Positions 15,773-24,532 are shown, counted from the first letter of the stretch. The stretch is 64,000 nt of DNA from Gemmatimonadota bacterium (GCA_022560615.1 JADFSR010000020.1:1-64000); one strand, 5' to 3'. Translations and numbers: made by a program. Notes: generated from the sequence alone by a model not told the origin.

Positions 15773-17530
15773 GTGCTCGCGCGACGACTTCGCCTCTGTT
15801 TGCTCGCCGCCACCGCGCTGGTGCTACTGGCGTCGTGCTCGCTCACCTCTGAGCCCGAGGCCCCGCCGCACCTCGAGTTCTCGGAACCCATGCTCGACCT
15901 GGGCACGCTTCGGGAAGGCCAGATCGAGCTCCGGAACACGGGTGGTCAGGCCGTGGGCCCGGTCGAGCTCCTGGTATCGGGAGTTCGCGACGCCGACGGC
16001 GCCACGGTTCCGGGCTCGCACCTGATGACCGCCCCTCAGGAGATTCCCACGCTGAACGCGGGTGCAGCCCGGACGCTAACTGTCTCACTCTCTGTGCAAG
16101 GATCGCTGATCCCGGGCGAGTACGACGCCGCGATCACCGCTCGTGGTGGGTCGCAGACCAGCGCTCAGGTCGCGGTGCGCTTCGTGGTCCTCGACTACTC
16201 CGACAGCGCGGTGGTGAGTGTCGAGATCCTCTCCACTCAGACGACGGCTCGCGTGGGCGATGTGGTCTCGCTACCGCTGGAAGCGCGAAACGCGAATGGG
16301 ACCGTGCTCCAGGGGGTGCCGGTCTCGTGGAGCCTGGAGCCGTCCGACGCCGGACACCTGGGCACGAGCGGCCAGTTCGTCGCGTATGAGGCAGGGAATG
16401 TCACACTCGTCGCCCGCGCCGGCGTCGCCTCCGATACGCTCCGACTGGACGTGAACGAGCGCGGGCTCACCGGCTCATTCAACATCGTGGGCCGGGCTCA
16501 GGAATCCGAACGCTACACGTCCGACCTCTGGCTTCACGGTACGGTGGCCTACGCCGGCACGTGGGGTAGTCGGCCGGTCGGCACCGGCATCAACTTCGGG
16601 AACACGCTCAACGTGTGGGACATAGCCGACCCCTCTTCTGCGCAGAAGGTCTTCTCACTGGAGATCGACGCACGGAAGGTGAACGACGTGAAAATCCGGG
16701 CCGACGGGACGCTCGCGATCATCACACACGAGCACTCGCAAGACACGCTCAACGGCATCACGATCCTCGACTTGGCCGACCCGCTGGCACCCACCGTCCT
16801 CGGCCGGTTCACGTCGGAGTTGGAGTCGGGCGTTCACAACGTCTGGATCGATGGGGACTACGCATACGTCGCTGTGGACGGCACGGGCTTCGGGCTTCGC
16901 ATACTGGACATCTCGGATCCGACCTCGCCCCGCATCGTCGGCCGCTACTGGGCCGGCTCGAGCTCTCTGCACGACGTCTACGTGCGCGACGGGCTCGCTT
17001 TCTTGTCGCACTGGAACGCCGGACTCGTGATCCTCGACGTCGGCTACGGCATCGCCGGTGGCACGCCCGAGGCCCCGGTCGAGGTTTCCCGGCTAGAGGA
17101 GCTCGGCGGACAGACCCACAACGCCTGGTACTGGCCCGAAGCCGGCTACGTCTTCGTCGGGGAAGAAGACTTCGGCACCCCCGGCCTCATGCACGTGGTC
17201 GACGTGCGCAACCTGCGCGAGCCCCGGAAAGTGGCCACCTACGGCGTCCCCGGGCAGCCGCCACACAACTTCTGGCTCGATGAGGCGACGGGCACCCTCT
17301 ACGTGGCGTGGTACGCCGAAGGACTGCGCGCGCTCGACGTCACCGGCGAACTCCTGGGAGAGCTCGACCGACAGGGCCGGGAGATCGCCGGGCTCCGATA
17401 CAACGGCGGCTCCGGCTTCTGTAATCGTCCCAGCCAGGACACGTGTGCCTGGGCTCCCCAGCTCCACAACGGGCTGGTCTGGGTCTCGGACATGAACGAA
17501 GGGCTCATCGCGCTCGAGCCAGTTCGCTGA
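15773..17530 (+). CDS. LVIVD-repeat beta-propeller lipoprotein
   Basis: This 585-residue protein with a GTG start has the lipoprotein signal LLAATALVLLASC. Residues about 30-215 look like one or two Ig-like or BACON-type beta-sandwich domains (VGDVVSLPLEARNANGTVLQ). The rest is a beta-propeller of LVIVD-type repeats (NTLNVWDIADPS, ITILDLADPLAPTVLGRF, LRILDISDPTSPRIVGRY, MHVVDVRNLREPRKVATYG). Such proteins are surface- or periplasm-exposed and of unknown partner. Adhesion or binding is the usual suggestion. It is a stand-alone gene facing away from the leftward lipoproteins. Confidence 0.85.
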   Translation: MLARRLRLCLLAATALVLLASCSLTSEPEAPPHLEFSEPMLDLGTLREGQIELRNTGGQAVGPVELLVSGVRDADGATVPGSHLMTAPQEIPTLNAGAARTLTVSLSVQGSLIPGEYDAAITARGGSQTSAQVAVRFVVLDYSDSAVVSVEILSTQTTARVGDVVSLPLEARNANGTVLQGVPVSWSLEPSDAGHLGTSGQFVAYEAGNVTLVARAGVASDTLRLDVNERGLTGSFNIVGRAQESERYTSDLWLHGTVAYAGTWGSRPVGTGINFGNTLNVWDIADPSSAQKVFSLEIDARKVNDVKIRADGTLAIITHEHSQDTLNGITILDLADPLAPTVLGRFTSELESGVHNVWIDGDYAYVAVDGTGFGLRILDISDPTSPRIVGRYWAGSSSLHDVYVRDGLAFLSHWNAGLVILDVGYGIAGGTPEAPVEVSRLEELGGQTHNAWYWPEAGYVFVGEEDFGTPGLMHVVDVRNLREPRKVATYGVPGQPPHNFWLDEATGTLYVAWYAEGLRALDVTGELLGELDRQGREIAGLRYNGGSGFCNRPSQDTCAWAPQLHNGLVWVSDMNEGLIALEPVR

Positions 17531-17553
17531 CGGCTACACGCCCGTGCGCCCCC

Positions 17554-18009
17554 TCAGCCCGGCTCGGAGGCTCCGCCGCTCGCGCGCTCGGATGAGATCT
17601 CCATCGGCTCCGCACCCGACTCGTCGAAGTCCAGCGAGCAGGAATTGATGCAGTAGCGCTGCCCACTCGGCTGCGGCCCGTCAGGGAAGACGTGCCCGAG
17701 GTGTCCGCCGCACTTCGAGCAGTGCACTTCCGTACGCGTCATGAAGAGGCTGCGGTCGGTTTCGGTCTCGACCGAGCCGCCCTCCATCGGCTCGTAGAAC
17801 GACGGCCATCCGGAGCCGGAGTCGTACTTGGTGTGCGAAGAGAAGACCGGTTCACCGCACCCCTTGCACCGGTACGTGCCGGCGGTCTTCTCACCCAAGA
17901 GTTTCCCCGTGAAGGCGCGCTCCGTGCCCTTCTTGCGAAGGACCTCGTACTCCTCTTCGCTGAGCAGCTCCCGCCACTCGGCGTCGGTCTTGTCGATGCG
18001 GTCGGTCAC
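17554..18009 (-). CDS. msrB: Peptide-methionine (R)-S-oxide reductase
   Basis: The protein has 151 residues, normal for MsrB. Four zinc Cys residues lie in two pairs (CKGC and CSKC). YDSGSGWPSFYEP forms the substrate pocket, and the catalytic Cys is in QRYCINS near residue 122. It reduces the R-epimer of methionine sulfoxide in proteins or free methionine with thioredoxin. No signal peptide is present, so it is cytosolic. It is divergent from the PadR gene and no msrA lies nearby. Confidence 0.95.
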   Translation of the reverse strand: MTDRIDKTDAEWRELLSEEEYEVLRKKGTERAFTGKLLGEKTAGTYRCKGCGEPVFSSHTKYDSGSGWPSFYEPMEGGSVETETDRSLFMTRTEVHCSKCGGHLGHVFPDGPQPSGQRYCINSCSLDFDESGAEPMEISSERASGGASEPG

Positions 18010-18160
18010 GGATCCCCCGATGTGCGATTCCCGTCTACGGCGCTACCCCCCCGGGCTAACCCAGATCCCAGTGCGCAACCAACTCACACTTGACCGGGTC
18101 CAAGATTTCAAATACTACTTACCTTATATTTCTATATACGGACTCATTCACAGACGAACC
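18010..18160. promoter_or_regulatory. AT-rich divergent promoter/operator region upstream of the PadR gene
   Basis: The stretch 18100-18150 is much richer in A+T than its surroundings (TTTCAAATACTACTTACC, then TTATATTTCTATATACG), ending about 10 bp before the PadR ATG. It contains a partial dyad (TATA-TTTC-TATATA). PadR proteins commonly bind AT-rich dyads near their own promoter, so autoregulation here is plausible. Exact -35/-10 boxes cannot be fixed. Confidence 0.5.
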
Positions 18161-18997
18161 ATGCCCCGTTCTCTCGGCATCACCTCGCTGCAGATCCTCG
18201 GCGCGATCCGCGCCAACAGCGGGTACGGACTCGAGATCGTGACGCGCACCGGTCTGCCGTCGGGCACCGTGTACCCCACGCTCGGGCGCCTCAAGAGGAG
18301 CGTTCTGGTCACGGCCCGTTGGGAGGATCAGCGCACCGCCGAGCGTGAGGGCCGGCCGCGCCGGCGCTACTACGAGCTGACAGCGGATGGCCGGCGCTCG
18401 CTCGCAGAAGGCGCCTCGCGTGTCGCAACGCTCGCCGCCGACCTCAGCAGCCCGGCGATTGGAGACCTGGCTCCCCGCTCGAAGAGCCAGCAGGGCCGCC
18501 GCCGCCGTTCCTCTGCGGGAGTAGGACGAAGTACTGGCGGCGAGCCCATTGACAGCGGGGGCTCCGCCGTGCCGATTGGCCGGTCCGCCAATCGACATCG
18601 GAGCCCCGAAATGAGCGATTCTTCCGTTCGCCACAGCAAGTGGGACGACATCCCCTTGGAGACGGTGAAAGACGACATCACACGGCGCGTGTTCACCGGC
18701 GACCGCATGATGATCGCACATGTGCACCTGGATCAGGGCGCCGTGGTACCGTGGCACTCCCACGAGAACGAGCAGCTCACCTACATCGTGGACGGCGCGC
18801 TCCGCTTTTGGCTCGGCGACGAGGGTTCGGCCGACTACCAGGAGCTCGTCGTCTCGTCCGGTGAGGTCCTGTTCATCCCGTCGAACGTGCCACACCGCGC
18901 CGAGGCTCTCGAGGACACCTTCGACCTGGATGTCTTCAGCCCTCCTCGTCAGGACTGGCTCGACGGCACTGATTCCTACTTCCACGACGAGTCCTAG
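18161..18997 (+). CDS. PadR-family regulator in frame with a C-terminal cupin domain
   Basis: One open frame of 278 residues encodes two modules. Residues 1-90 form a PadR winged helix (LQILGAIRANSGYGLEIVTR, GLPSGTVYPTLGRL, RRRYYELTADGRRSL). After a low-complexity Arg/Ser/Gly linker (about 105-150), residues 151-278 form a small cupin with GAVVPWHSHENEQLTYIVDG (HxH and Glu metal ligands) and EVLFIPSNVPHRAEAL. The cupin also has its own ATG at 18611 with GGAG seven bases upstream, so it may be a separate 128-residue protein. A large hairpin lies exactly in the linker. PadR binds DNA as a repressor; the cupin could sense or process a small ligand. SDR and IlvE genes follow. Confidence 0.7.
   Translation: MPRSLGITSLQILGAIRANSGYGLEIVTRTGLPSGTVYPTLGRLKRSVLVTARWEDQRTAEREGRPRRRYYELTADGRRSLAEGASRVATLAADLSSPAIGDLAPRSKSQQGRRRRSSAGVGRSTGGEPIDSGGSAVPIGRSANRHRSPEMSDSSVRHSKWDDIPLETVKDDITRRVFTGDRMMIAHVHLDQGAVVPWHSHENEQLTYIVDGALRFWLGDEGSADYQELVVSSGEVLFIPSNVPHRAEALEDTFDLDVFSPPRQDWLDGTDSYFHDES
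18557..18607 (+). promoter_or_regulatory. Hairpin covering the internal ribosome binding site of the cupin module
   Basis: Two nested inverted repeats, GGGGCTCCG with CGGAGCCCC and GATTGGC with GCCAATC, form a strong stem-loop around the loop CGGTCC. The GGAG at 18600-18603 that would start the cupin at 18611 lies in the 3' arm of this stem. Pairing would hide it. The hairpin could therefore control internal initiation, or mark a former intergenic region between two genes. Confidence 0.6.
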
Positions 18998-19017
18998 CGG
19001 ATCAGGAGACATTACGG

Positions 19018-19809
19018 ATGGATCTCGGGCTGAAGGGGCGAGTCGCCCTCGTTTGTGGTTCCAGTCAAGGGCTTGGCCGCGCCATCGCGGACGCGCTCGC
19101 CGCCGAAGGTGCCGATCTCGTCATCAACTCACGCTCGGCGGAGAAGTTGGATGCGGTGCGATCGCAGATCGCGGAGGCCACCGGTGCGCAGGTAGTAGCG
19201 GTAAGCGCAGACCTCACGGATCCGGCCGGCGTGGAGGAACTCGTGAGCACCGCGAAGGACGCGTTCGGCAAGATCGACATCCTGGTGACGAACACCGGCG
19301 GGCCGCCCGCCGGCACCTTCGAGGACCATTCGGCGGCAGTGTGGAGAGACGCGATCGCCCAGAACTTCGAGAGCGTCGTGAACCTCACGCGCGCCGTGCT
19401 CCCGGGCATGAAGGAGCGACGCTGGGGCCGGATCGTGAACGTGACTTCGATCTCGGTGAAGCAGCCCGTCGCGGGCCTCATTCTCTCGAACTCGATACGG
19501 GCGTGCGTCACCGGCTTCGCGAAGACGGTTTCGAACGAAGTGGCGCCGTACAACGTGACCGTGAACAACGTGCTGCCGGGCTTCACGCGCACCGAACGCC
19601 TGATCCACCTCGCCGAAGCCGTCGCGGAACGGGAGGGGATCACCGTTGAGGCCGCCTACGAGGGTTGGGAGGCCGAGATCCCGATGGGGCGGCTCGCGGA
19701 TCCGCCAGAGCTCGGCGCGGTAGCAGCGTTCTTGTGTTCGCAGCAGGCGTCGTACATAACCGGACAGTCGATCGCCGTCGATGGCGGCTGGATCAAAGGA
19801 TTAGTCTGA
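19018..19809 (+). CDS. Short-chain dehydrogenase/reductase with non-canonical active site
   Basis: This 263-residue SDR follows AGGAG. The nucleotide site is VALVCGSSQGLGRA, and VTNTGGPP takes the place of the usual NNAG motif. The catalytic Ser is in NVTSISV. At the usual YxxxK position the sequence reads SNSIRACVTGFAK, so the Tyr is Ser and the Lys is Arg. Relatives of this type occur in many bacteria and are annotated as 3-oxoacyl-reductase-like; the reaction is uncertain. The stop overlaps the start of ilvE (TGATG), so the two are coupled. The C-terminal ITGQSIAVDGGWIKG is normal. Confidence 0.85.
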   Translation: MDLGLKGRVALVCGSSQGLGRAIADALAAEGADLVINSRSAEKLDAVRSQIAEATGAQVVAVSADLTDPAGVEELVSTAKDAFGKIDILVTNTGGPPAGTFEDHSAAVWRDAIAQNFESVVNLTRAVLPGMKERRWGRIVNVTSISVKQPVAGLILSNSIRACVTGFAKTVSNEVAPYNVTVNNVLPGFTRTERLIHLAEAVAEREGITVEAAYEGWEAEIPMGRLADPPELGAVAAFLCSQQASYITGQSIAVDGGWIKGLV

Positions 19810-20744
19810 TGGGAGCAGTGGAGCTTCAAGAATCGGAATGGATCTGGAAAGACGATGAGATGATCCCGTGGGCGGACGCCCACCTCCACCTGCTCTCCAC
19901 CGCGGTACAGTTCGGCACATCGGTCTTCGAGGGCATACGCACGTACGAGACCCCCAAGGGTCCGGCGATCTTCCGACTCGGAGCGCACATCCGTCGGCTC
20001 CAGGACTCCGCGAAGATCTACCGGATGCTCCCCGAGCACACCGCCGAGCAGCTCGCGGATGCTTGCAAAGCAGTCGTGCGCAAGAACGAACTCACAAGCT
20101 GCTACATCAGGCCGATGGTTTTGCGCGGTTACGGTGCACCCGGAATCAACCCATTCGGCAGCCCCATCGAGACGTACATCGTGGCGTGGCCGTGGGGCGC
20201 GTACTTCGGCGAAGACGCGCTAAAGAACGGCGTAGACGTGTGCGTCTCGTCTTGGCTGCGTGCGCACCCGAACACGTATCCACAGCGCGCGAAAGCGGGC
20301 GGCCACTACCTGAGCGCTCAGCTCATGAAGATGGAAGCCATCGCGAACGGCTACGTCGATGCGATCGCCCTCGCGCCTACTGGGCTCGTGAGCGAGGGCA
20401 GCGGCATGAACCTCTTCCTCGTGAGGGACGGCGTGATCATCAGCCCGTTTCTCGACGGAACGTCGCTGGAGGGTATCACCCGCGACTCGATCATCCTCAT
20501 GGCGCATGATCTCGGCTACGAGGTGCGCGAGCAGGACATCCCGCGTGAGAGCCTCTACACGGCCGACGAGCTCTTCTTTACCGGGACCGCCGCCGAGGTT
20601 ACTCCGGTGCGGAGTGTAGACCGGATCACGATCGGCTCGGGCACGGCGGGTACCGTCACTCTCGCGCTCCAGAAGCACTACTGGGAGACCGTGAGGGGTG
20701 AGAACGACGACCCACACGGGTTCCTCACCTACCTGGACGAATAG
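19809..20744 (+). CDS. ilvE: Branched-chain amino acid aminotransferase
   Basis: This 311-residue class IV PLP aminotransferase is near the normal 305-310. Key sites are FGTSVFEGIRTY at the N-terminus, the PLP-binding Lys in QRAKAGGHYLSAQLMK, and LVSEGSGMNLFLVRDG with the cofactor-phosphate contacts, plus FFTGTAAEVTPV. It transfers amino groups between glutamate and branched-chain 2-oxo acids in Leu/Ile/Val metabolism. The ATG at 19809 overlaps the SDR stop. The coding end lies inside the first copy of a 17-bp tandem repeat. No other ilv/leu gene is adjacent; a LeuA-family gene is 13 kb away. Confidence 0.92.
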   Translation: MGAVELQESEWIWKDDEMIPWADAHLHLLSTAVQFGTSVFEGIRTYETPKGPAIFRLGAHIRRLQDSAKIYRMLPEHTAEQLADACKAVVRKNELTSCYIRPMVLRGYGAPGINPFGSPIETYIVAWPWGAYFGEDALKNGVDVCVSSWLRAHPNTYPQRAKAGGHYLSAQLMKMEAIANGYVDAIALAPTGLVSEGSGMNLFLVRDGVIISPFLDGTSLEGITRDSIILMAHDLGYEVREQDIPRESLYTADELFFTGTAAEVTPVRSVDRITIGSGTAGTVTLALQKHYWETVRGENDDPHGFLTYLDE

Positions 20745-20778
20745 CCTATCTGGACGAATAGCCTACCTGGACGAATAC
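20728..20778 (+). repeat. Three tandem 17-bp copies at the ilvE stop
   Basis: The unit CCTACCTGGACGAATAG occurs three times head to tail (20728, 20745, 20762), with one base changed in the second copy and the last base in the third. The first copy carries the final codons and TAG stop of ilvE; the others are downstream. It looks like replication slippage that duplicated the gene end. Confidence 0.95.
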
Positions 20779-20791
20779 GATCCGTCCGGTC

Positions 20792-21358
20792 CTACCAGTC
20801 CGGGCTCTCGAGCTCGTCGAGCTTCTTCATCGCCTCTCGGAGCTTCGCCGCCTCGTCGTCGCTCACGACCTCAACGGGAATGAGGTCCTCTCGGCGCGTT
20901 CCTCCTCGGGTCAGCAGGCCGATCAGCATGCCTCCGGTGACGATGGCGATGACGGGCAGAAAATAGCCGACAAGGTTGAAGCCTTCGGCCGGCGGCGCCA
21001 AGAACACCGTCTTGCCGAAATCGGCCACGAAGCTCGCTTCGATCGCCTCCATGGTCTCGCCTCGCTCCAGCGACTCACGGATCCGCTGCGACCAAACGGG
21101 GGCCGTCCCGCACTGCATCTGGAACTGGCACGTGTGCACGTCCAGCCCACAGCCGCAGCTGCATTTGAAGCCGGACTCGAGCGCCATCAGCTTCTCGCCC
21201 ACCTCGCCCTCGTGATAGTGCCCGCCCATGGGCGCATTCGGGTCGAATCCCGTATGCGTCGGACCCGTGGACTGGGCGTTGGCGGGCGCGACGAGCAGCC
21301 CCATAACCCCAATCGCCGCAATCGCGAAAAAGCTCGATCTGATCGTCGTCGTGTTCAT
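20792..21358 (-). CDS. CcmH/CycL-like cytochrome c biogenesis protein
   Basis: The protein has 188 residues. The ATG at 21358 has GAGG eight bases before it; a TTG two codons upstream is less likely. A signal peptide ends near PANAQ. The CcmH-type domain follows, with a Cys-rich site KCSCGCGLDVHTCQFQMQC and the helix stretch ERGETMEAIEASFVADFGKT, then one membrane span (about 127-150). CcmH proteins reduce apocytochrome c thiols for heme ligation at the outer face of the inner membrane. The Cys site here has more Cys residues than the classical LRCxxC. No other ccm gene is in the window. Confidence 0.8.
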   Translation of the reverse strand: MNTTTIRSSFFAIAAIGVMGLLVAPANAQSTGPTHTGFDPNAPMGGHYHEGEVGEKLMALESGFKCSCGCGLDVHTCQFQMQCGTAPVWSQRIRESLERGETMEAIEASFVADFGKTVFLAPPAEGFNLVGYFLPVIAIVTGGMLIGLLTRGGTRREDLIPVEVVSDDEAAKLREAMKKLDELESPDW

Positions 21359-21501
21359 CGCCAAAGCCTCAGCCTGCTCGACTCCCCTTGGGCTGCATCC
21401 CTTCAGACAACTCGCCCATCACCCGCTTCGGTTCCAAGATAACCACGAAAAGTGTTTGCGTGCCCTCGAGGCTCGTCGCCTCACTGGAGCGGGCACGTCA
21501 A

Positions 21502-23211
21502 TCAATGTCCGCGCGCCGCGGCGTCCGATCCTCGTGGATCGGCTGCCCCGAGCCTGTCGCCAGTGCGCGGGTCGATCATGATCGAGTGCGCGGTTCCTTG
21601 ACTGCCGCTCGTCCGAACCGTGTGCCCCATAGCCTCTAGGCGCTGGACCGTCGCGGCACTGATACCGTCCTCCTCAATGCGTATGCGATCGGGCAACCAC
21701 TGGTGATGAATGCGCGGCGCGTTGACCGCCATCTGAATGTTCATACCGAAGTCGACGACGTTCAGGATGACCTGCAGGACCGTGTTGATGATCGTGCGGC
21801 CACCCGGGCTACCGACGACGGCCACCAAGCGACCGTCCCGGGCTACGATGCTCGGGGTCATCGAAGAGAGCATGCGCTGCTGCGGCCGCGCGAGGTTGGC
21901 GGTCGTCCCTATTAGGCCGCTTTCGTTGGTGAGACCGGGGCCGGCATTGAAGTCGCCCATCTCGTTGTTGAGCAGGAATCCGCCGCCGGTCACGATGATG
22001 CCCGAGCCGTACCCGCTCTCGAGCGTGTACGTGACCGAGACTGCCATGCCGTCACCGTCGACAACGGAATAGTGCGTCGTCTCGGGGCTTTCATAGCCCA
22101 TGGTGACGTCGCTCGTCTGGGAAACCGACGCCCGATCCGCCGCGATGCTGGCTCGAAGCTCCGCCCCGTGGGCCTTGCTCGTCAGCTCATGCACGGGCAC
22201 GTCGACGAAGTCCGCGTCTGCGAGGTAATGAGCCCGATCGCGGAACGCGCGCCGCATGGCCTCGCTCACATGGTGGACGTACGGCGCGCTGTTGTGTCCG
22301 AAGCTGGCGAGGTCGAAGCCCTCGAGGATGTTGAGCATCGTCACCAAAGCGACGCCACCCGAGCTCGGTGGCGGCATCGAGATGATCTCGTAGCCACGGT
22401 AGGTGCCGCGAATCGTGGACCTCTCGCGTGCCCGGTAGAGCTCCAGATCCTCGTCGGTGATGAGGCCGTCCCCGCGCCGCATCTCCTCCACGATCAGGCG
22501 CGCCGTCTCGCCACGGTAGAAGCCGTCGCGACCTTCGAGCTGGATGCGCCGCAAAGTCCTGGCGAGCTCGGGCTGGCGAAGCGTCTCTCCCTCGGCGTAG
22601 GGCGTCCCGTCCCTGGAGAACTGGGCCACGGTCGCGGGAGGCCGCACCCTGCGCTCCAGGAACCGCGCCAGGCTGCTGGCGAGACTTTCACTGAGCTCGA
22701 ACCCATCCTCCGCGAGCGCCACGGAGGGGGACACCACCCGCTCCCAGTCGATGTCGCCGTAGAGCTTGTGAGCCTTGTCGAAACCTGCGACGGTGCCCGG
22801 CACTCCGACGGACTTGACGCTGCGGTGGTGCACGTCCGAGGAGTACTCACCGTCCTCGTCGAGCCACATCTCCGGGAAGGACGCGAGCGGCGCCTTCTCG
22901 CGGAAGTCGATCGCGGTCGTCTGGCCGTTCGGGAAGCGGATTACCATGAAGCCGCCCCCGCCTATATTGCCGGCCGTCGGGTGGGTCACCGCCAGAGCAA
23001 AGCCAGTCGCGATGGCGGCGTCGACCGCATTGCCACCGGCCGTGAGCACGTCTCGGCCGATCTCACTCGCCAGCGAGCTCGCCGAGACCACCATGCCGGT
23101 GCCGGCACGCACGGGCTCCGCGGACTGCGCCGCCGCGGCGCTCGGTAGGAGCCCCACAGACAGTGCAAGGGTCAGTAGACCTACGGCATACGAGAAACGG
23201 GGACCGCGCAT
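21502..23211 (-). CDS. ggt: Gamma-glutamyltransferase
   Basis: The protein has 569 residues. I chose the ATG at 23211 because GAGG precedes it and a clear signal peptide follows (GLLTLALSVGLLPSAAAAQS); upstream in-frame ATGs add a poor N-terminus. Motifs include AAIATGFALAVTHPTAGNIGG, the self-cleavage and catalytic Thr in ESPETTHYSVVD (about residue 370), and the later SSMTPSIVARDGRLVAVVGS with GSPGGRTI for gamma-glutamyl binding. It is made as a precursor and autocleaved in the periplasm, where it hydrolyses or transfers the gamma-glutamyl group of glutathione and similar peptides. It is divergent from the TRAP binding-protein gene. Confidence 0.93.
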   Translation of the reverse strand: MRGPRFSYAVGLLTLALSVGLLPSAAAAQSAEPVRAGTGMVVSASSLASEIGRDVLTAGGNAVDAAIATGFALAVTHPTAGNIGGGGFMVIRFPNGQTTAIDFREKAPLASFPEMWLDEDGEYSSDVHHRSVKSVGVPGTVAGFDKAHKLYGDIDWERVVSPSVALAEDGFELSESLASSLARFLERRVRPPATVAQFSRDGTPYAEGETLRQPELARTLRRIQLEGRDGFYRGETARLIVEEMRRGDGLITDEDLELYRARERSTIRGTYRGYEIISMPPPSSGGVALVTMLNILEGFDLASFGHNSAPYVHHVSEAMRRAFRDRAHYLADADFVDVPVHELTSKAHGAELRASIAADRASVSQTSDVTMGYESPETTHYSVVDGDGMAVSVTYTLESGYGSGIIVTGGGFLLNNEMGDFNAGPGLTNESGLIGTTANLARPQQRMLSSMTPSIVARDGRLVAVVGSPGGRTIINTVLQVILNVVDFGMNIQMAVNAPRIHHQWLPDRIRIEEDGISAATVQRLEAMGHTVRTSGSQGTAHSIMIDPRTGDRLGAADPRGSDAAARGH

Positions 23212-23392
23212 CGGTACCTCGGAGGAGAGTGCTTGCATGTGTGTGATGAGCCAGGAAGATCCCGCCTCGCCGCGAACGGCGCCAGAGAACATTCGCGAAA
23301 GGGCGCTAGCGATTGCACGCCGGCGCGGCGCTGGTTACTTCATCGCGCTCGCCAGCGAGGCTGCTTGCACAACCAGAACGAGGCTGGGTAAG

Positions 23393-24532
23393 ATGACGAT
23401 CAAGAGACGCGACTTTCTGAAAAAAGCGGGAGCCGGCGCCAGTGCCGTCGCGCTCGGCGCGTGCGCCGGAGATGGTGCGGATACGGGAGCGGCTGGGGCC
23501 GACGCGGTCAGCGGCCCCAGCGTGAACTGGAGGCTGACGGGCAGCTTCCCACCGAGCGTCGACATCCTGTACGGCGCGGGCGAACGGATGGCAGCACGCA
23601 TCTCCGAGATGACCGGCGGCAACTTCAACCTCCGCGTGTACGCAGCCGGCGAGATCGTTCCGCCGCTGCAGGTCATGGACGCGGTGATGCAGAGCACGGT
23701 GCAGTGCGGCATCACGCCCGGATACTTCTACACGGGCAAACACCCCGCGTTGGCTTTCGACACGGCGGTTCCGTTCGGGATGAGCAGCAGCCAGCAGATC
23801 GCGTGGATGTATCACGGTGGCGGCCTCGATCTTCTCAACTCGATCTACGCGGACTTCGGCCTGATCACCTTCCCTTGCTCATCCACCGGTGCCCAGATGG
23901 GCGGCTGGTTCCGGGAGCCGATCGGCGGCCTCTCGGACTTGGCCGGTCTGCGCATGCGAATTCCGGGCTTCGGTGGGGAGATCATGTCGCGCCTTGGCGT
24001 GACCGTGCAGGTGATCGCTCCGGCGGAGATCTATCCCGCGCTCGAGCGCGGCGCCGTGGACGCGATCGAGTGGGTCGGGCCGCACGACGACGAGAAGCTC
24101 GGCTTCCATCAGATCGCCAAGAACTATTACTACCCTGGTTGGTGGGAGCCGGGAGTGACGATGAGCCTGCTGGTCAACCGCGCCGCGTACGACGAGCTTC
24201 CCGCGGCCTACCAAGCAGTGCTACGCACCGCGTGTGGCGAATCGCTCTCGCACACGCTCTCGTCCTACGACGCGGCCAATCCGGCGGCGCTGCGGCGACT
24301 CGTACAGGAGCACGGCGTTACGCTGCGGGAGTTCTCCGAGGACATCCTGGAGGCAGCGTGGACCGAGTCGAACGCCTACCTCGCCGAGCAGGCGGCCGAC
24401 AACGCCGACTTCAACGAAGTGTACCAGTCGTGGAAGGCGTATCGGGATATTTCCTTCCCATACGCCGCAGGTAACGAGCTCTCCTATGCCCGCTTCGCTT
24501 TTCCGAAGATCGGTAACGTGAACATGCGCTGA
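23393..24532 (+). CDS. TRAP transporter substrate-binding protein (DctP family), Tat-exported
   Basis: The protein has 379 residues. The N-terminus TIKRRDFLKKAGAGASAVAL has a twin-arginine motif and ends in a lipobox-like ALGAC, so it is probably a folded, lipid-anchored periplasmic protein. The mature part follows DctP-type solute receptors: FPPSVDILYGAGERMA, then LAGLRMRIPGFGGEIMSRLG and AIEWVGPHDDEKLGF. It matches the branch of TRAP receptors found for 2-oxo or aromatic acids; the ligand is unknown. Its membrane partners, DctQ and DctM, are probably those at 28878-30793 on the other strand. The start ATG follows GAGG at a longish distance. Confidence 0.88.
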   Translation: MTIKRRDFLKKAGAGASAVALGACAGDGADTGAAGADAVSGPSVNWRLTGSFPPSVDILYGAGERMAARISEMTGGNFNLRVYAAGEIVPPLQVMDAVMQSTVQCGITPGYFYTGKHPALAFDTAVPFGMSSSQQIAWMYHGGGLDLLNSIYADFGLITFPCSSTGAQMGGWFREPIGGLSDLAGLRMRIPGFGGEIMSRLGVTVQVIAPAEIYPALERGAVDAIEWVGPHDDEKLGFHQIAKNYYYPGWWEPGVTMSLLVNRAAYDELPAAYQAVLRTACGESLSHTLSSYDAANPAALRRLVQEHGVTLREFSEDILEAAWTESNAYLAEQAADNADFNEVYQSWKAYRDISFPYAAGNELSYARFAFPKIGNVNMR

